DNA of 47,842 nucleotides from Ophiothrix spiculata (Eukaryota; Echinodermata; Ophiuroidea; Amphilepidida; Ophiotrichidae): the NCBI GenBank assembly GCA_000969725.1, contig JXSR01S002658.1. One strand, given 5' to 3'. Position numbers and translations under genes: made by a program. Numbering within the stretch: the stretch's first letter is position 1; the number at the start of each line of letters is the position of its first letter. Shown in pieces: positions 34,058 to 46,230 of this stretch. A model generated the notes under the pieces. It made no database searches and was not told the origin of the DNA. It saw only the letters and a list, made by a program, of their open reading frames with translations.

Positions 34058-34404
34058 ATGACTTGTTCTCAATGGGGTCTTAGGACAACAACATTTGGGT
34101 TTTTAGGTGTTGCCACTATTGCAAAAGATGCTGGTAACCAACATGGATGCAAGAAAACTTCGTTCTATGGTGAACGTGCATTTTCTGTTGCGGCACCTAA
34201 ACTCTGGAACTCCATCCCATACACCATCCGTTCTGCTGCGTCAACCAATCAATTCAAAAATATGCTTAAGACATTTTTATTCACTGATTGACTTACTTGC
34301 TTGCTTGCTTATGTATTTTGTAGTGTATTATTGTTTTTGTGTATAGCGCTTAGGAACCGTTGTATTTTGCGCTCTATAAATGTAGTGTATTATTATTATT
34401 ATTA
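34058..34404 (+). mobile_element. 3' end of a CR1/L2-like LINE
   Basis: A 77-codon ORF (34058-34291) contains GERAFSVAAPKLWNSIPYTI and ends in the hydrophobic LKTFLF motif. That is the well-known C-terminus of the ORF2 reverse-transcriptase protein of CR1/L2-group non-LTR retrotransposons. A short 3' UTR follows with GCGCTCTATAAATGTAG and a (TTA)n tail ending at 34404. It is a 5'-truncated, inactive copy lacking the endonuclease and the catalytic RT domain. The clade assignment is by resemblance. Confidence 0.82.
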
Positions 34405-34478
34405 AGTGGGATTGAACAAAATTTCCTTAACATTTAGAGGAGCACTTGCACGAGGCAATCAGCGCGGGTAGAGGCGGC

Positions 34479-34510
34479 GCGGCCCCCTTGCAGGGATTCA
34501 AGGGGGCCGC
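34479..34510. repeat. GC-rich perfect hairpin
   Basis: GCGGCCCCCTTG (34479-34490), 8-nt loop, CAAGGGGGCCGC (34499-34510). A 12-bp, 83% GC stem in an AT-rich intron. Confidence 0.75.
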
Positions 34511-35830
34511 TTGAAACCAGAGATGCACATGTGAAAACCCTTGTTTTCCTTAATAGAATTCAATACATTTTGATATATTTAGAGCAGTTACCCTACCCTA
34601 CTTGGATCTTGATGTTGGATACTAGTCCCGTTTTTCTTCTGTAAATTTTAAAAACAATATATATTTTTTTTTATTTCCGGAAGAAAAACGGGATTTCCGG
34701 AATTTCGGCAATTTCCAAAACTTGCATCCCTGAACCAAGGAAATTTTGTATGGGGAATCTGGATTTGCCACTATCTTGTGTCGCTTATTGAGCAGGATTA
34801 TTGTTCCTCCTGATATATTTGGCGTTTGGCCCGATATCCAGGCAGATCGCGTTAATCTTTACTTGATGCATATACAGAGTGTGCATTTTTTTTTCACGCA
34901 AAAACTGTGTCTGCGTTTCAAGTACCGTGTATTGCGACTTGCTCTGATCAAAGCACGCCAATTTCCCCACTAATTTGTTGCGAAGACTCTCGAAGGGTGG
35001 CACGCAGAGAGTAATATACAATTACTCGCCCTCAATGAGTAACAATCTAAGATGGCCGCCATCCCATAGGATTTACACGGCAGTCAAATCAAAATGGCAG
35101 CGAGTCCAGATTCCCCTACATAATTTATAAATTCCTTGTAGTATACCGACTGGGAGATTAGTAACATATAGCACCACCTGTAGACACATAAATCCAGATG
35201 ACACTGGTGTGATTTTGGCATCTTAATGTTCACAACTTCTCAATCACAGATTAAAAAAAAAACTTGATACTACCTTGTATGAGGCATGAAACTGTTTGAC
35301 AAGAAATGACACACCCATCTGACATTGACATGAAAAGCTAGGCCTACGATATTTTCTAAAGTGCAGGCATTTCCTCCATGCTTACAGGCTCAGCTACCTG
35401 AGTCCAACGTAAGCTTGCTTTATTATCATTTATATGAGTAAAGATCCTTACATATGGCAAGCCAAAAGTTACATTGTCACAATATGCTTCTAAAAGCTGC
35501 GAGTTAAGTTTAACAGTTGTAGGCAATTTGTCTAATTGCAACAATCTTAGCAACATGTTGTTAATGTCGTTGCTTATTTGAATGTAAACATTAAATCCTC
35601 CCTTTCTTCATCTTAAAAATCAAACACTTTGCTAATGTCTTGAAATTTCTTGGCTGAAGAAACAACTTTTGTAAAGCAACGTGTAGCTTCTAAAGGCTTC
35701 ACATTGTTTAAATGCGTAATGACTTTAATGGCTTGCCATACTAGCAGCACAAACCCACCAGCAAGCCATGCACCAATTACACTGTGATTACTTGTTCATC
35801 AGACTGCTAAACAAATACAAATATTTCCCA

Positions 35831-36523
35831 ATTTTCAACACATTTTAGTTATAACGTTGAGATGCGTCTCCTTCTTATCAATCCATCATCACATCTTAAA
35901 AATGGGAAAATTAAATTCACAATCTAGTACCAATACCAAATTTAATGGATCATTAATATTTGAAATATTTGTGTTAACTTTTAATAATGAGTCACAGTAA
36001 GGTTTCATGTTAACTTACAAAATCAAAGTCGAAATTTAGACATGTCGTTAGTTCTTGAAATACTTCTAGTGAAACATATACGAACATCAATCATAAACCC
36101 ACTTCTGTCAATCATGAATCAACATTTCGAACGTTTTCCTTGACAACATTGTCAGTCAGTTGCGGTTGGTCCACCCATCCTCTTGCCTCGAGGTTGTTCC
36201 TGATCTCTCTAGAACTAAAAAGGCTATGTTGTATGCGATAACAGATCTGCTACATTAAAGTAGCTTGGTACAGAAGGAATTATTCTATGAATTTTCTTAT
36301 TTTAGATATGGTGTTTCTATATGTTCTGATTAAATTTCTGAAATAACAAATAGGGGTCATCAACTTAGTTTTTGAGAAAAATCCACTTCAAAAACAGTAT
36401 GTTTTACCACATTTTGCCATTGACTTGTAAAGAAAAACCATGAAAATAAAGGCAAAAACAATTATAATTACAAACAGCTCTATTTACTTTCTTGTTTTTT
36501 CACATATGTTTTGGTCTTCCATA
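35831..36523. other. Intron sequence without recognised features
   Basis: AT-rich, no ORF above background and no repeat recognised. Confidence 0.5.
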
Positions 36524-36525
36524 TA

Positions 36526-37944
36526 CAGGTTGTAACAGAAAAAATTATACATTGTTATATACGCTTAAAGAATAAAGTTACACATTGTATCACATTGGCA
36601 TTTATTTATATCGAAAGCCAACTTCTTTAGCTACGAAATGCACTTTGTTTCATCCAAATTGATGGTCTACAAGCAGAGTTATGGCAATTATACTGACCCT
36701 ACCCTCAAACCACTTGGGCCAGTTCATCCGGTTCATTTACCGGTAGCAAAACAATAGCACATAATGCCCCAAATCAGCCATGTTCAACAGGATTACGAGA
36801 CTGATTTTAGTGTTTCATCTAGCAAAGGCAATATTGGAGCTCTTAATGATGACCTTACCCATAGACTGGTATTCCTAATGTTTGACGAGACGCCAAAACA
36901 TTTTTTAACATGTTTAAGAGATATCCTAGTTGGTGAGACAACATATCATAAATGGCAGAATCAGAACACAAGCACTTTAAAACTACCCAGATTTTAATAC
37001 AGATAAAAAAACCACATTTTTTTTTCTGAACTTAACTTCTTTAAAAATCAAGGTTTATCAATTGAGCTAGCAAGTTAAGTTTAATGTCCATATTTTCTTT
37101 TGAATATGAAACTGTGTAAGAAAATTGCAAAATGATTATTGCAATGAACTCTCTGCTTTCCCGTTTCAACCAAAGATATCGAGTCTTTGATGCAACTGTT
37201 TATGCTTACTATAGAACATGAGCAATATTTTAACCTATTAAAGCATAACTTTTATCTAAAATATCATAAAATGATTTATGAATTATTCTTATCATATGAA
37301 AAAGATAAAATTATTAAATGTTTTTAAACATAAAGTGTGTCTTTTGTCAATTTTATCTCACTGCATTGTTAATCTTCATCGAATCATGAAAAACTATTTG
37401 CGCTGGAGAATAGGGAAATTGGCCCAAGTAGTTTTTACCGGTCTTTACTTTAATTGTCGTAACTTTTGAACCTGACCATCAAATGGGATCACTTAAAGGA
37501 GCTTGGTCTGATTTTTCAAATTTTAATTTTCAATGTCATATGAAAGATGACCACTCAAGCGGTCAAAATTTCAAATTTCAACTTAATCGGTCAAACCGTT
37601 TTGATTTTATGGGCAAATTTGTATTTCGGAGCCGCCTATACGTTACTATGTAAAATTAATTATGGTTACCATAATTAGACACATTTTCATTTATATCTCC
37701 AAAACTGAACATAACTCAGCCATGAAATTTCACATGGCTTGTGAGAAAAATATGAGCAACATTTTGGTACCAAAATCTCAAAAAGTTCGAAAAAATGTTG
37801 AGGCAATCGGACCAGGCTCCTTTAAGTTGCTTCTGGTAGCCAATTAGATAGCCTTTCAAATAAGGGAAAGTTTGTAAATTCAACATTTTTATTTTCCTCA
37901 TGATATCGCTAACAAGAATGTATAATTTTTTCTGTTACAACCTG
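36526..37944. mobile_element. 1.4-kb mariner-like element (TA target duplication)
   Basis: Inverted ends CAGGTTGTAACAGAAAAAAT + TATACATT, identical over ~28 bp. TA outside each end (36524-36525, 37945-37946). The start CAGGTTGTAACA resembles Tc1/mariner termini. The interior has no recognisable transposase; a 77-codon ORF at 36764-36997 is unassigned. The element contains a nested TTAA-flanked insertion at 37497-37821, so its own length is about 1.09 kb. Confidence 0.78.
37497..37821. mobile_element. TTAA-flanked element nested in the mariner-like element
   Basis: Ends AGGAGCTTGGTCTGATT and inverse AATCGGACCAGGCTCCT, flanked by TTAA (37493-37496, 37822-37825). TTAA duplication is the piggyBac hallmark, although the termini lack the usual CCY start. 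325 bp, non-coding. Confidence 0.72.
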
Positions 37945-38049
37945 TAGTTCTATGAAAAAAACGCAATAAAAGATATGCTCACCGACTTATTTTTCAGTGA
38001 GATATAAAGCGAAAATGAGCAAAAAATTGGCCTTTTTTCGCAATAACTA

Positions 38050-38860
38050 GTACCTTGTGTTGAGAAGCAATATTGGAATCTTTAATCCAGCCATTGGTGA
38101 TAGTTTTCAAATATACAATTTCATACTAGGCCTACATACAATTCAGTTTTGGGGCCTAGTGCTTCCTTTGCTAAGCCTTCATACTTTTCAACACCTCATC
38201 TCTATTTCTTTTTTGGTAATTATGCAAATATACTGCCTCAATATCATTTACATTACCCATCACTCCTCATGTTCCCCATGTTCCGAGCTATGCTGGACGG
38301 CTAAGTTAATCCAACTCATCTTGAGGGCATTCAATCATACAATTTCATATTCTAGGCCTACATAAAATTCAGCGCCTAATCTCACTTCACCGTTTTGCAA
38401 TTGTGCCGATATATGGCCTCCATCATTTACACCATACTTGAAGATATATTGAAATGCTTTAATCCAGTTATGACTGAGGGTCCTTAATCGCATAATTTCA
38501 AACTCTATCTATCTATAGGTCTACATATAATTTGGTTTTTAGGCCTACTGCTACCTCTGCTCTAGGCCTACATATTTGTCAGCGCCTAATCTCGCTTCAC
38601 TTTTTTGTATATATGGCCTCCATCATTTACACCATGCTCAAAGATATCTTGAAATGTTTAAATCCAGTTATGACCGAAGGCCCTAAATTGCATAATTCCA
38701 AACTCCAGGTCTACCTATGATTCGTTTTTTAGGCCTACTGCTACCTTTGCTCTAGGCCTACATACTTTTCAGCACCTAATCTCGCTTCACGTTTTTATAA
38801 TTGTGCAGATATATAGCCTCCATCATCAACAATGCACGCCTTCACCTTTCATATCTAATC
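38050..38860. repeat. Irregular tandem array, ~150-225-bp units
   Basis: TAGGCCTACTGCTACC (38541, 38731), CASCRCCTAATCTCGCTTCAC (near 38371, 38581, 38771), GCCTCCATCATTTACACCAT and TTTAAATCCAGTTATGAC recur in the same order about four times. The best pair is 190 bp apart. A detached fragment (TTTTTAGGCCTACTGCTACC) is at 39276. Confidence 0.75.
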
Positions 38861-40439
38861 TAGGCTACTGACTGATAGACTAACCCAATTTCTTTCAACC
38901 GAGATTGGAATTACGGAATAGCACATTTCCCCTATGACTAAAATCTGTGAATATGTGATTGCATTAAAGCACTAAAGTAAACCTGCATGAATCAGGGATT
39001 GCATGAACCTTACTTTATGCATAAACAGAAAATGCAGGCAACATAATTTGCAACCAGCCAGTAACGAAACAACTTAAGTTTTCGCACGAATTTTCACAAG
39101 GGAGGTGTTTTACGCAAGATCAAAGATTCAGCAATAAAATGTATATTTCGGACACGTTCAGAATCTTTAGACTTTGACAAACTGCTGATCTAAAGACATG
39201 GTGCGTTTCTTTTTGTAAGAGGTTTATATCAGATATGCCCTCAGAAGGAAGTAAGGGCATATACATATAATTCAGTTTTTAGGCCTACTGCTACCTTTGC
39301 TCTAGGTTCAGAGGAGGGTGGCTGTGGCAACTGTTACTGGTTGATCCCCCAGTTGCCTCTGGCGTAAAGCCGATGTGATTCGTGGAAAAATATTACTTCC
39401 GTGAAACAGTGGGGTTCACGCGTGAACCCCAGCGGATTTGGAATAACATAATTATGTTGATTACTATAAGAACACTTTTGTAATTTTTTGAGGAATTATA
39501 GGTAAAAATATGATTTTTGTAATATTTTCTTCAATACATGACCCAATAGAAATACACGTAAAACGTATCCTAAATTTGCGTTTTAGAAATCCCTCGTCCC
39601 TAAGTCTAGTGGATGCTATTTATCGTGTCCTATGCCGCCTGGGCAAGGTTCTTAAGATATGCAAAGATGATTCAATTTCTTCTGCTGATTAGGGCAGACA
39701 CTTGCCCAAGTGATGTGCATAGTTCCCTAATCCGTTGTAATAACTGTGATCAGCTTGACAAGAGACACAGGATGTCTATGTATTCATCATATACATGAGG
39801 GAATTATTCTCAGTGTCATATCAATGGTGAAGAGAATTTTGTGAGCTGTGGCTGAGTGCAATATTGTCTCACCAAGCTTTCAGTTTGCCTGCATATTGCA
39901 TCATGTAACTTGGGCATTCTGCATGCGACTGTTGATACTGCTTGAACTAGTCATCTTTCATGCAGCATATAGTAAAGCAATTAATTTTGGCTACAGGAAA
40001 AAACACCAAGAACGTTATAAAGACTCCATATATTTGATGCATTGTCGATCTTTCCATCTTTCCTGAGCCCATTGTATCTATCAACGTATTTGAAATGTTT
40101 TCAATTACACCATGTTAAGATTAAATGGTAAATTAGTTATCACATCCATATTGCTTTGCGAAAACGTGCAAAAGAGAATGGTTGAGTAATTTGAGCATAA
40201 TGCAGAATTTGTCAAGTCTTGTTGATGGGCAGGAGATTGCCAAGTATTATTGTCAAGTCACTAACATTCAAGTTTACAATAAACTGAACACCATCATGAA
40301 ACTACTCTATAAAACTTGAGCCCAATGAGACAATGAGTCAATCTTTCTCGATTGACAACATAGGTTCTAGTGATAAGCAAAAAATTACCTTGAAGATAAT
40401 GAAAGTCTTCCACAGCTATTACAAGAGATAAGTGTTTCA
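38861..40439. other. Intron sequence, mostly featureless
   Basis: Holds a detached fragment of the preceding array at 39258-39305 and a small GGGGTTCACGCGTGAACCCC palindrome at 39411-39430. The plus-strand ORFs here are short and domainless. Confidence 0.5.
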
Positions 40440-41035
40440 TTTCAGTTGTCTTTATAATAAATTGCTTCAATTATCACCGAGCTTTGAAAGTCTGGTCCCA
40501 AATCTGGCTTGAAAGTTCACAGACAATTCATCACAAAAATCAGAAACATGGGTAGGACCAAGACTCATCAAGCATCTAGATGGTAAAGCAAATAGCCTTT
40601 ATTTTCACAAGTAGCAGAGCTTATCCCTATTTTTGTTATCTTGTATTGTGGTGAAGGGGTTGTCGCCACACCCAAATCCTTTACTCTCGCATTAAAGAGT
40701 GCTAATACTCATTTGACACCTGGGTAAGGAGGAACATGTAAGATTTGAAACCATGACTCAAACATGCCAGATGATAGAAGAAGCAATACTCAGCCACATC
40801 TTTCCTGTACTATTAAACACATCCTTATCACTTGACAATAAGGTTAAGCTTAATCCAATGCAACCTTGAAATAAATCAAATCCTTCCAACATATCACAAG
40901 ACAGTACAGTGTTATATCTCAATTGCCTTTTTAAAATAATTGCTTCAATTATCACTGAGCTTTGAAAGTCTGGTTCAAAATCTAGTTCACAGACAGATCG
41001 CAGAGACACGACCAAGGTTCACCAATCTGAGGCAA
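40440..41035. repeat. Direct repeat, ~478-bp spacing
   Basis: ATTGCTTCAATTATCACYGA + GCTTTGAAAGTCTGGT is at 40460 and 40938, followed in both by AAATCT...GTTCACAGACA. Weak similarity upstream suggests a duplicated ~480-bp block. Confidence 0.6.
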
Positions 41036-41837
41036 GCCTAAGATATGACACAAATAATTGTGGCATACTCTCATCCCCAGGGGGGCCACTTAGCTATACT
41101 GGTGTACACATGCGTGAACAAAAAACACGGACAAAAGGGGGCATATTTCACTGACCAATACGGAAAGCAGTGCACATGTTTAGGGGTCTAAAAACACTGA
41201 TTTTCAACAAAAAGGGATGTTTTTTCAAAACAAAAATACAAAATTTTCACAAAAAGAGGTGTTTTTCAAAACCTGAAGAAAAAAATCCAATTTTAGGGGG
41301 TGAAGTGTTAAGTAAAAATGCACGTAAAGCCTTGTTTAGGGGTATTATATCTTCAAGGTAAGATAAAACTTGTTTAAGGTGTATTTTGTAAACCTTTGTT
41401 CATGCACTTGTACATGAATATACCTGAACATCCCCATACAAACTTAACACTGTGAATGTTTTCTCAAAAACAAAGAAATGTTGAAATTGGAGTCAATTTT
41501 TGTATAATTTATGGTTACCGGTAACCTGGAATTCCTGTTGGAAGCAAAGTTACAATGTTGCAGGGATTCAGCTTTTTTCCGGGTCAAATTCAATACAATA
41601 GATTTATACTTGTCCAGGGGTGATAGTTAAACAAATAAATAAATATAAAATTCTAACTTTAAAAATGTGTTTCCACTATTCATGATTCTGTAGATACTTA
41701 AAAAGTTTCTGAAAATCATGGGCAATCCCTTAAACTTTGGCAGATACAGTTCACATGTATATGTAAGCTCTTTTGTCCATATCAGTTACAGCAATGCATG
41801 ATGGCATAACTCATTGTCACTTATGGCAATGTAGAAG
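41036..41837. other. Intron sequence without recognised features
   Basis: A-rich purine tracts (41200-41300) with an imperfect internal repeat (AAAAAGGGATGTTTTTTCAA / AAAAAGAGGTGTTTTTCAA). No element ends found. Confidence 0.5.
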
Positions 41838-43665
41838 ATCTTGAAATACTCTCAATGACAATGATATAATATTGCAAACATCTTGAATGGTAATGCTTCA
41901 AGATCTCTTCCACAAAACAGACATTGTTGCAATGCTATACAATCTCCTCCACGAAACAGATATTGTTGCACCAACATGACAACTCTCAAATGTAAATCAA
42001 AGATACAGTGTAATGACTCATGTCTCCTATTGTAATGTTGTCACCCTCTAATTCCCCAAACAATTTTGATCTAATCTTGCAAACATCAAGCAGAGTGACA
42101 ATACTACACAATCTCCTCCACGAAACAGACATTGTTGCACCAACATGACAACTCAAATGTTAATCATATATACAGTGTAATGACTGACTCATGTATCTTA
42201 TGGTAATGTTGCGGACCTTGAAATCCTCCAAATCCCCTATCTATAATCTTTCAACATTTAGAAGAGTGACAATGCTACACAATCTCTTCCATAAAACAGA
42301 CATTGTTGCACAAATGTGACAACTCTCTAGTCCTATCAAAGATACAGTGTAATGACTCATGTCTCCTATGGTAATGTTGTAGCCCTCTAATTCCCCCAAA
42401 CAAGTTTGATCTTATCTTGCAAACATCTAGAAGAGTTGCTATGCTATACAATCTCCTCCACGAAACAGACATTATTGCACAAACATGACAACTCTCAAAT
42501 GTAAATCAAAGATACAGTGTAATGACTCATGTCTCCTATGGTAATGTTGTCACCCTCTAATTCCCCCAAACAATTTTGATCTAATCTTGCAAACATCAAG
42601 CAGAGGGACAATGCTACACAATCTCTTCCACCAAACAGACATTATTGCACCAACATGACAACTCTCAAATGTAAATCAAAGATACAGTGTAATGACTCAT
42701 GTCTCCTATGGTAATGTTGTAGCCCTCTAATTCCCCCAAACAAGTTTGATCTAATCTTGCAAACATCTAGAAGAGTTGCAATGCTATACAATCTCCTCCA
42801 CGAAACAGACATTGTTGCACCAACATGACAACTCTAAAATGTAAATCAAAGATACAGTGTAATGACCCATGTCTCCTATGGTAATATTGTAGCCCTCAAA
42901 TTTCCCCAAACAATTTTGATCTAATCTTGCAAACATCTAGAAGAGTGACAATGTTATACAATCTCCTCCACAAAACAGACATTGTTGCACCAACATGACA
43001 ACTCTAAAATGTAAATCAAAGATACAATGTTATGACTCATGTCTCCTATGGTAATGTTATAGCCCTCTAATTCCCCAAAACAATGTTGATCTAATCTTGC
43101 AAACATCAAGCAGAGTGACAATGCTACAAGATCTCCTCCACTAAACAGACACTGTTGTACCAACATGACAACTCTCAAATGTAAATCAAAGATACAGTGT
43201 AATAACTCATGTCTCCTATGCTAATGTTGTAACCCTCTAATTCCCCCATGGGAGAGTGACAATGCTACAAGATCTCATCCACTAAACAGACACTGTTGTA
43301 CCAACATGACAACTCTCAAATGTAAATCAAAGATACAGTGTAATGACTCATGTCTCCTATGCTAATGTTGTAACCCTCTAATTCCCCCTTGGGAAACAAT
43401 TTTGATCTAATCTTGCAAACATCAAGCAAAGTGACAATGCTACAAGATCTCCTCCACTAAACAGACACTGTTGTACCAACATGTCAACTCTCAAATGTAA
43501 ATCAAAGATACAGTGTAATGACTCATGTATCTTATGGCAATCTTGCGGACTTTGAAATCCTCTAAACCCCCTGATCTTGCAAATATCTAGAAGAATGACA
43601 ATGTTATACAATCTCCTTCATGAAACAGACATAGTTGCAGTAATGTGACAACTAGCATATATCAT
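41838..43665. repeat. ~170-bp satellite array, about twelve units
   Basis: The core ACAGACATTGTTGCACCAAC recurs at about 41917, 41955, then every 165-175 bp to 43622. The main unit also has CAAAGATACAGTGTAATGAC and TGATCTAATCTTGCAAACAT. One unit near 43250 is shortened to ~141 bp by a deletion (CCCCCATGGGAGAGTG). Variant words (ATCAAGCAGAGTG, ATCTAGAAGAGTTG, TTGCGGACYTTGAAATCC) define unit subtypes. Open frames on the minus strand through it repeat with the units and are not genes. Confidence 0.92.
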
Positions 43666-44359
43666 CACAGAGAAAGTCTTAAGTCTATAGCAATCCCTGC
43701 GTGCACGCTATGTCAAGTCTTGCTAACTGATCATTCTTAACAAATGCATTGAAAGTCATGGTTTATCAGATTTACTAAAAACTGCATGAGATGCATACTA
43801 GAGCAGGCGACGACCTCCTTTATCTCATGATACTCTCATGTACTATCAATGTATGATTGGACAACGAGTTAAGTTTTCACCAGAGGTACATCATAAAATG
43901 CAGATAGGAAATGAAACTACTTGCACTCTAAAACAATTTTAAAAAATAGAAGAGTGTGCCAAACTTGGGCCAATGCTGCGCGATTGCGTAGTGACCCAAC
44001 ACTTGCGCACCAATATTACCTAACTATTATTGAATTCATTAAAATGAAAGTCAGGAAATTTTGAACGCAACAAATGCATGGAGTAAACAAGCGTATGACC
44101 TTGCGTAGCTATCAACATATCAATCAACCAATCAAGACGCATGTGGTGCATATTTGCATCAATGCGTAGTCGCACACGCTCTCATCATATGCAGCCTGCA
44201 GATTTGATTTATAGGAAATTTAATGATTTCTATAATACATCGTAATACGCATCTTACATTTTTTCCTGCCAATTTGTGCACAGGCAAGCAATAGAGCTTA
44301 ACAAGCTCAATAATTGAAATAATCAGTCAAAATACCCTTGCATTGCGTGAGAACTTGGT
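43666..44359. other. Intron sequence without recognised features
   Basis: Several GCGTAG/CGCAC-rich words around 43975-44180 suggest an old diverged foldback (GATTGCGTAGTGAC versus CTACGCATTGA), but the pairing is too weak to call. Confidence 0.4.
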
Positions 44360-44362
44360 ATT

Positions 44363-44580
44363 GGTCCGTATTCACAAAAGAGGAATAACTTTATTTTCAT
44401 TCCATTGATGTGGTCATTTGGTATTTGCAAACGAAGAACAAAGTGATTCAACGAATTAGTTATACCATGCTATGTGAAATTCAACTTAGTTCAGGACTGT
44501 TGGCTATCTCTAATCCAAGAATGCGAAAAAAAAATCCAGGAATAAAGTTATTCCTGGAATAACTTTTGTGAATACGGGTC
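44363..44580. mobile_element. MITE with GGTCCGTATTCACAAAAG ends
   Basis: Left GGTCCGTATTCACAAAAGAG + GAATAACTTTATT; right inverse, with an extra internal GGAATAACTTTATTCC-type palindrome. ATT lies on both sides (44360-44362, 44581-44583). The termini resemble the Harbinger-like element at 17533 (GGTCYGTATGCACAAA). Confidence 0.7.
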
Positions 44581-45063
44581 ATTCCATAGGTTTCACAGGT
44601 TTGTTGTTGGTTTTAGTTTTTTTGAAAGTTGCCAGTAATTCTTGGGTCATAATAGCTTTACTCTTTATCCCTTTTAAATTGATCAGTACATTTGAAACTT
44701 ATTTTGCTGCATAGGACAGTGGATGAATCAACTTCAACGTTACGAACATTTAACCCAAAAATAGAATGGCAACACATGCCTGTCATGTCTTCAACACTCA
44801 ACTGTCGGCTGGCCACAATACCACAATGTACAGGAAACAGGACAACATGCATGGCCCAGTCGGCAGGGGATTGCACATCAAAGACATGACATGTACAATG
44901 GTTGTTGGGGCATGTTGGTGGGATTAATTCTTAATCCTGCAGTATGGATGACCCTGTTGGATAATATGTGGCTGGCTATTGCTGCCCTATATAATAACCA
45001 CCAGACCTGGAACTCAGTTTAATTTTTAAAAATGAAAAACAGAAAAATTTGGAGTGAAGTTTA

Positions 45064-45210
45064 CAAAATTGGGATGGAAATCAATTATACATATCAGCGC
45101 TAAGAAATTTTGTCGATTTCAGCAACAAAATTGGGATCGAAATCAATTATACATATCAGCGCTAAGAAATTTTGTTGATTTCAGCGGGGAAAAAATTGTG
45201 TCGATTTCAG
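45064..45210. repeat. 62-bp tandem repeat, two and a half units
   Basis: AAAATTGGGATSGAAATCAA + TTATACATATCAGCGCTAAG appears at 45064 and 45126, followed by a partial third unit (ATTGTGTCGATTTCAGC). Confidence 0.85.
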
Positions 45211-45784
45211 CAAAAAAAATAATAACCAAAAGTGAGGTACCCTTTCATAATTGAAGGCAGTATCTACGTACGTGCATACAATTTTCCCCTACCCAATTTT
45301 CTAACTTGAGAGTGGATTGAAATGATATTGGATGCTACATTTTCACATACAGCATTTTTACTTTGCACTGTACATTGATGTAGGTTGTCTTGGGAAGCTA
45401 AGTTTGAGTATAAATTTTGTTCTAAATCTTGTTCTTTAATTTGGATGATTTTCTGTTTATCTCTGCTGAACTATGCCAGCTTGTCCCATTGGGTCTTGAA
45501 CTTACAATTGGAATTTGTGGATAGAGTTTGCCAATTGTTGAAATACTAGACTGCATGTGTTCATTCATCTCGAACCAGCCGTAAATGCAGCAAACTTTAT
45601 TTTGCACTTAAAAGTGAAATAGATGAAAAGCTTGCAAGTGTGCAAACTGATTTTTGCAGATTCACAGCCTTTATGCTTGCTTCAAAGTTTCATTTTTAAG
45701 AATATGATCCAGAATATGAAAAATACCAATTTATTCTTGAGGACAAAAGGCCACATTTTGGGCTGGTTTGAGATGAACAATCAC

Positions 45785-46006
45785 ATACTTTAAAATCTCA
45801 ATATAGTGCACCTTTTCCCAGTTGCCATTTTGTCCCATATTTTGCATATGGTTTATAAGATATGAAATTGATTGCCTATTTCTGATATATAACAAATGCA
45901 ACTTTCATTTTAACATCTGATTAGTGATGTAGACCTGTTGGTATTGTGGTAAGGAACATGTTTAGGAGCAAAACATGAGGTGCACTATATCGAGATTTTA
46001 AAGTAT
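45785..46006. mobile_element. Foldback element, ATACTTTAAAATCTC ends
   Basis: ATACTTTAAAATCTCAATAT + AGTGCACCT is inverted at the right end with one mismatch in 29 bp. 222 bp. It lies 12 bp from the truncated TACTTTGATCAA element. Confidence 0.75.
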
Positions 46007-46018
46007 ACCCCTCAGCTA

Positions 46019-46148
46019 TACTTTGATCAACACTAAATAGGCAGGAATTATGAGGTTTGTCTTCATCCGCAAGTAAAAAACATAATCCCAGTTACACACG
46101 TGCCATAGATGCTGATGCCCTGCATCTTCTGCAGTTGTGCTGAGTCCA
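46019..46148. mobile_element. Truncated copy of the TACTTTGATCAA element
   Basis: About 130 bp matching the left part of 31391-31609 (TACTTTGATCAACAC, TTCATCCGCAAGTAA, CTGCAGTTGTGCTG). It breaks exactly where a GGGCCGATTTCACT sequence begins at 46150. Confidence 0.72.
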
Positions 46149-46149
46149 G

Positions 46150-46230
46150 GGGCCGATTTCACTCACGTTAAAATGCATTGTTAACCCATTGTAAGACCAA
46201 AACCCATCGTCAGCTACGACCACCTGTTGA
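46150..46230. mobile_element. Single end of a GGGCCGATTTCAC MITE
   Basis: GGGGCCGATTTCACTCACGT resembles the terminal repeat of the complete element at 46804-46949. No inverted partner is found nearby, so only one end seems to survive. Confidence 0.4.

Larger units (their letters stand above)
33390..35830. repeat. Divergent direct duplication (two blocks)
   Basis: 33398-33535 and 35299-35450 share CAGGCATTTCCTC, CTACCTG.GTCCAA and TATGAGTAAAGAT in order. Further blocks match at 33545-33640 and 35740-35830 (ATGCACCA.TTACA, TTGTTCA). The second copy holds an extra ~280 bp between blocks, and the copies are ~1.9 kb apart. Confidence 0.55.

Noticed and set aside
16495-35090. TAAATCCTATGGGATGGC shared by about 16505-16522 and, inverted, about 35059-35076
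   Set aside because: Only about 18 bp with weak flanking similarity. It could be a dispersed repeat end but is too short to call.
42275-43611. Three minus-strand ORFs with near-identical peptides (QQCLFSGGDLVALSLCLMFA)
   Set aside because: They are frames through the ~170-bp satellite. Homology reflects the tandem DNA repeat, not a protein repeat family.
41838-43665. CRISPR-like regular repeats
   Set aside because: The repeats are ~170-bp head-to-tail satellite units without unique spacers, and the genome is animal.
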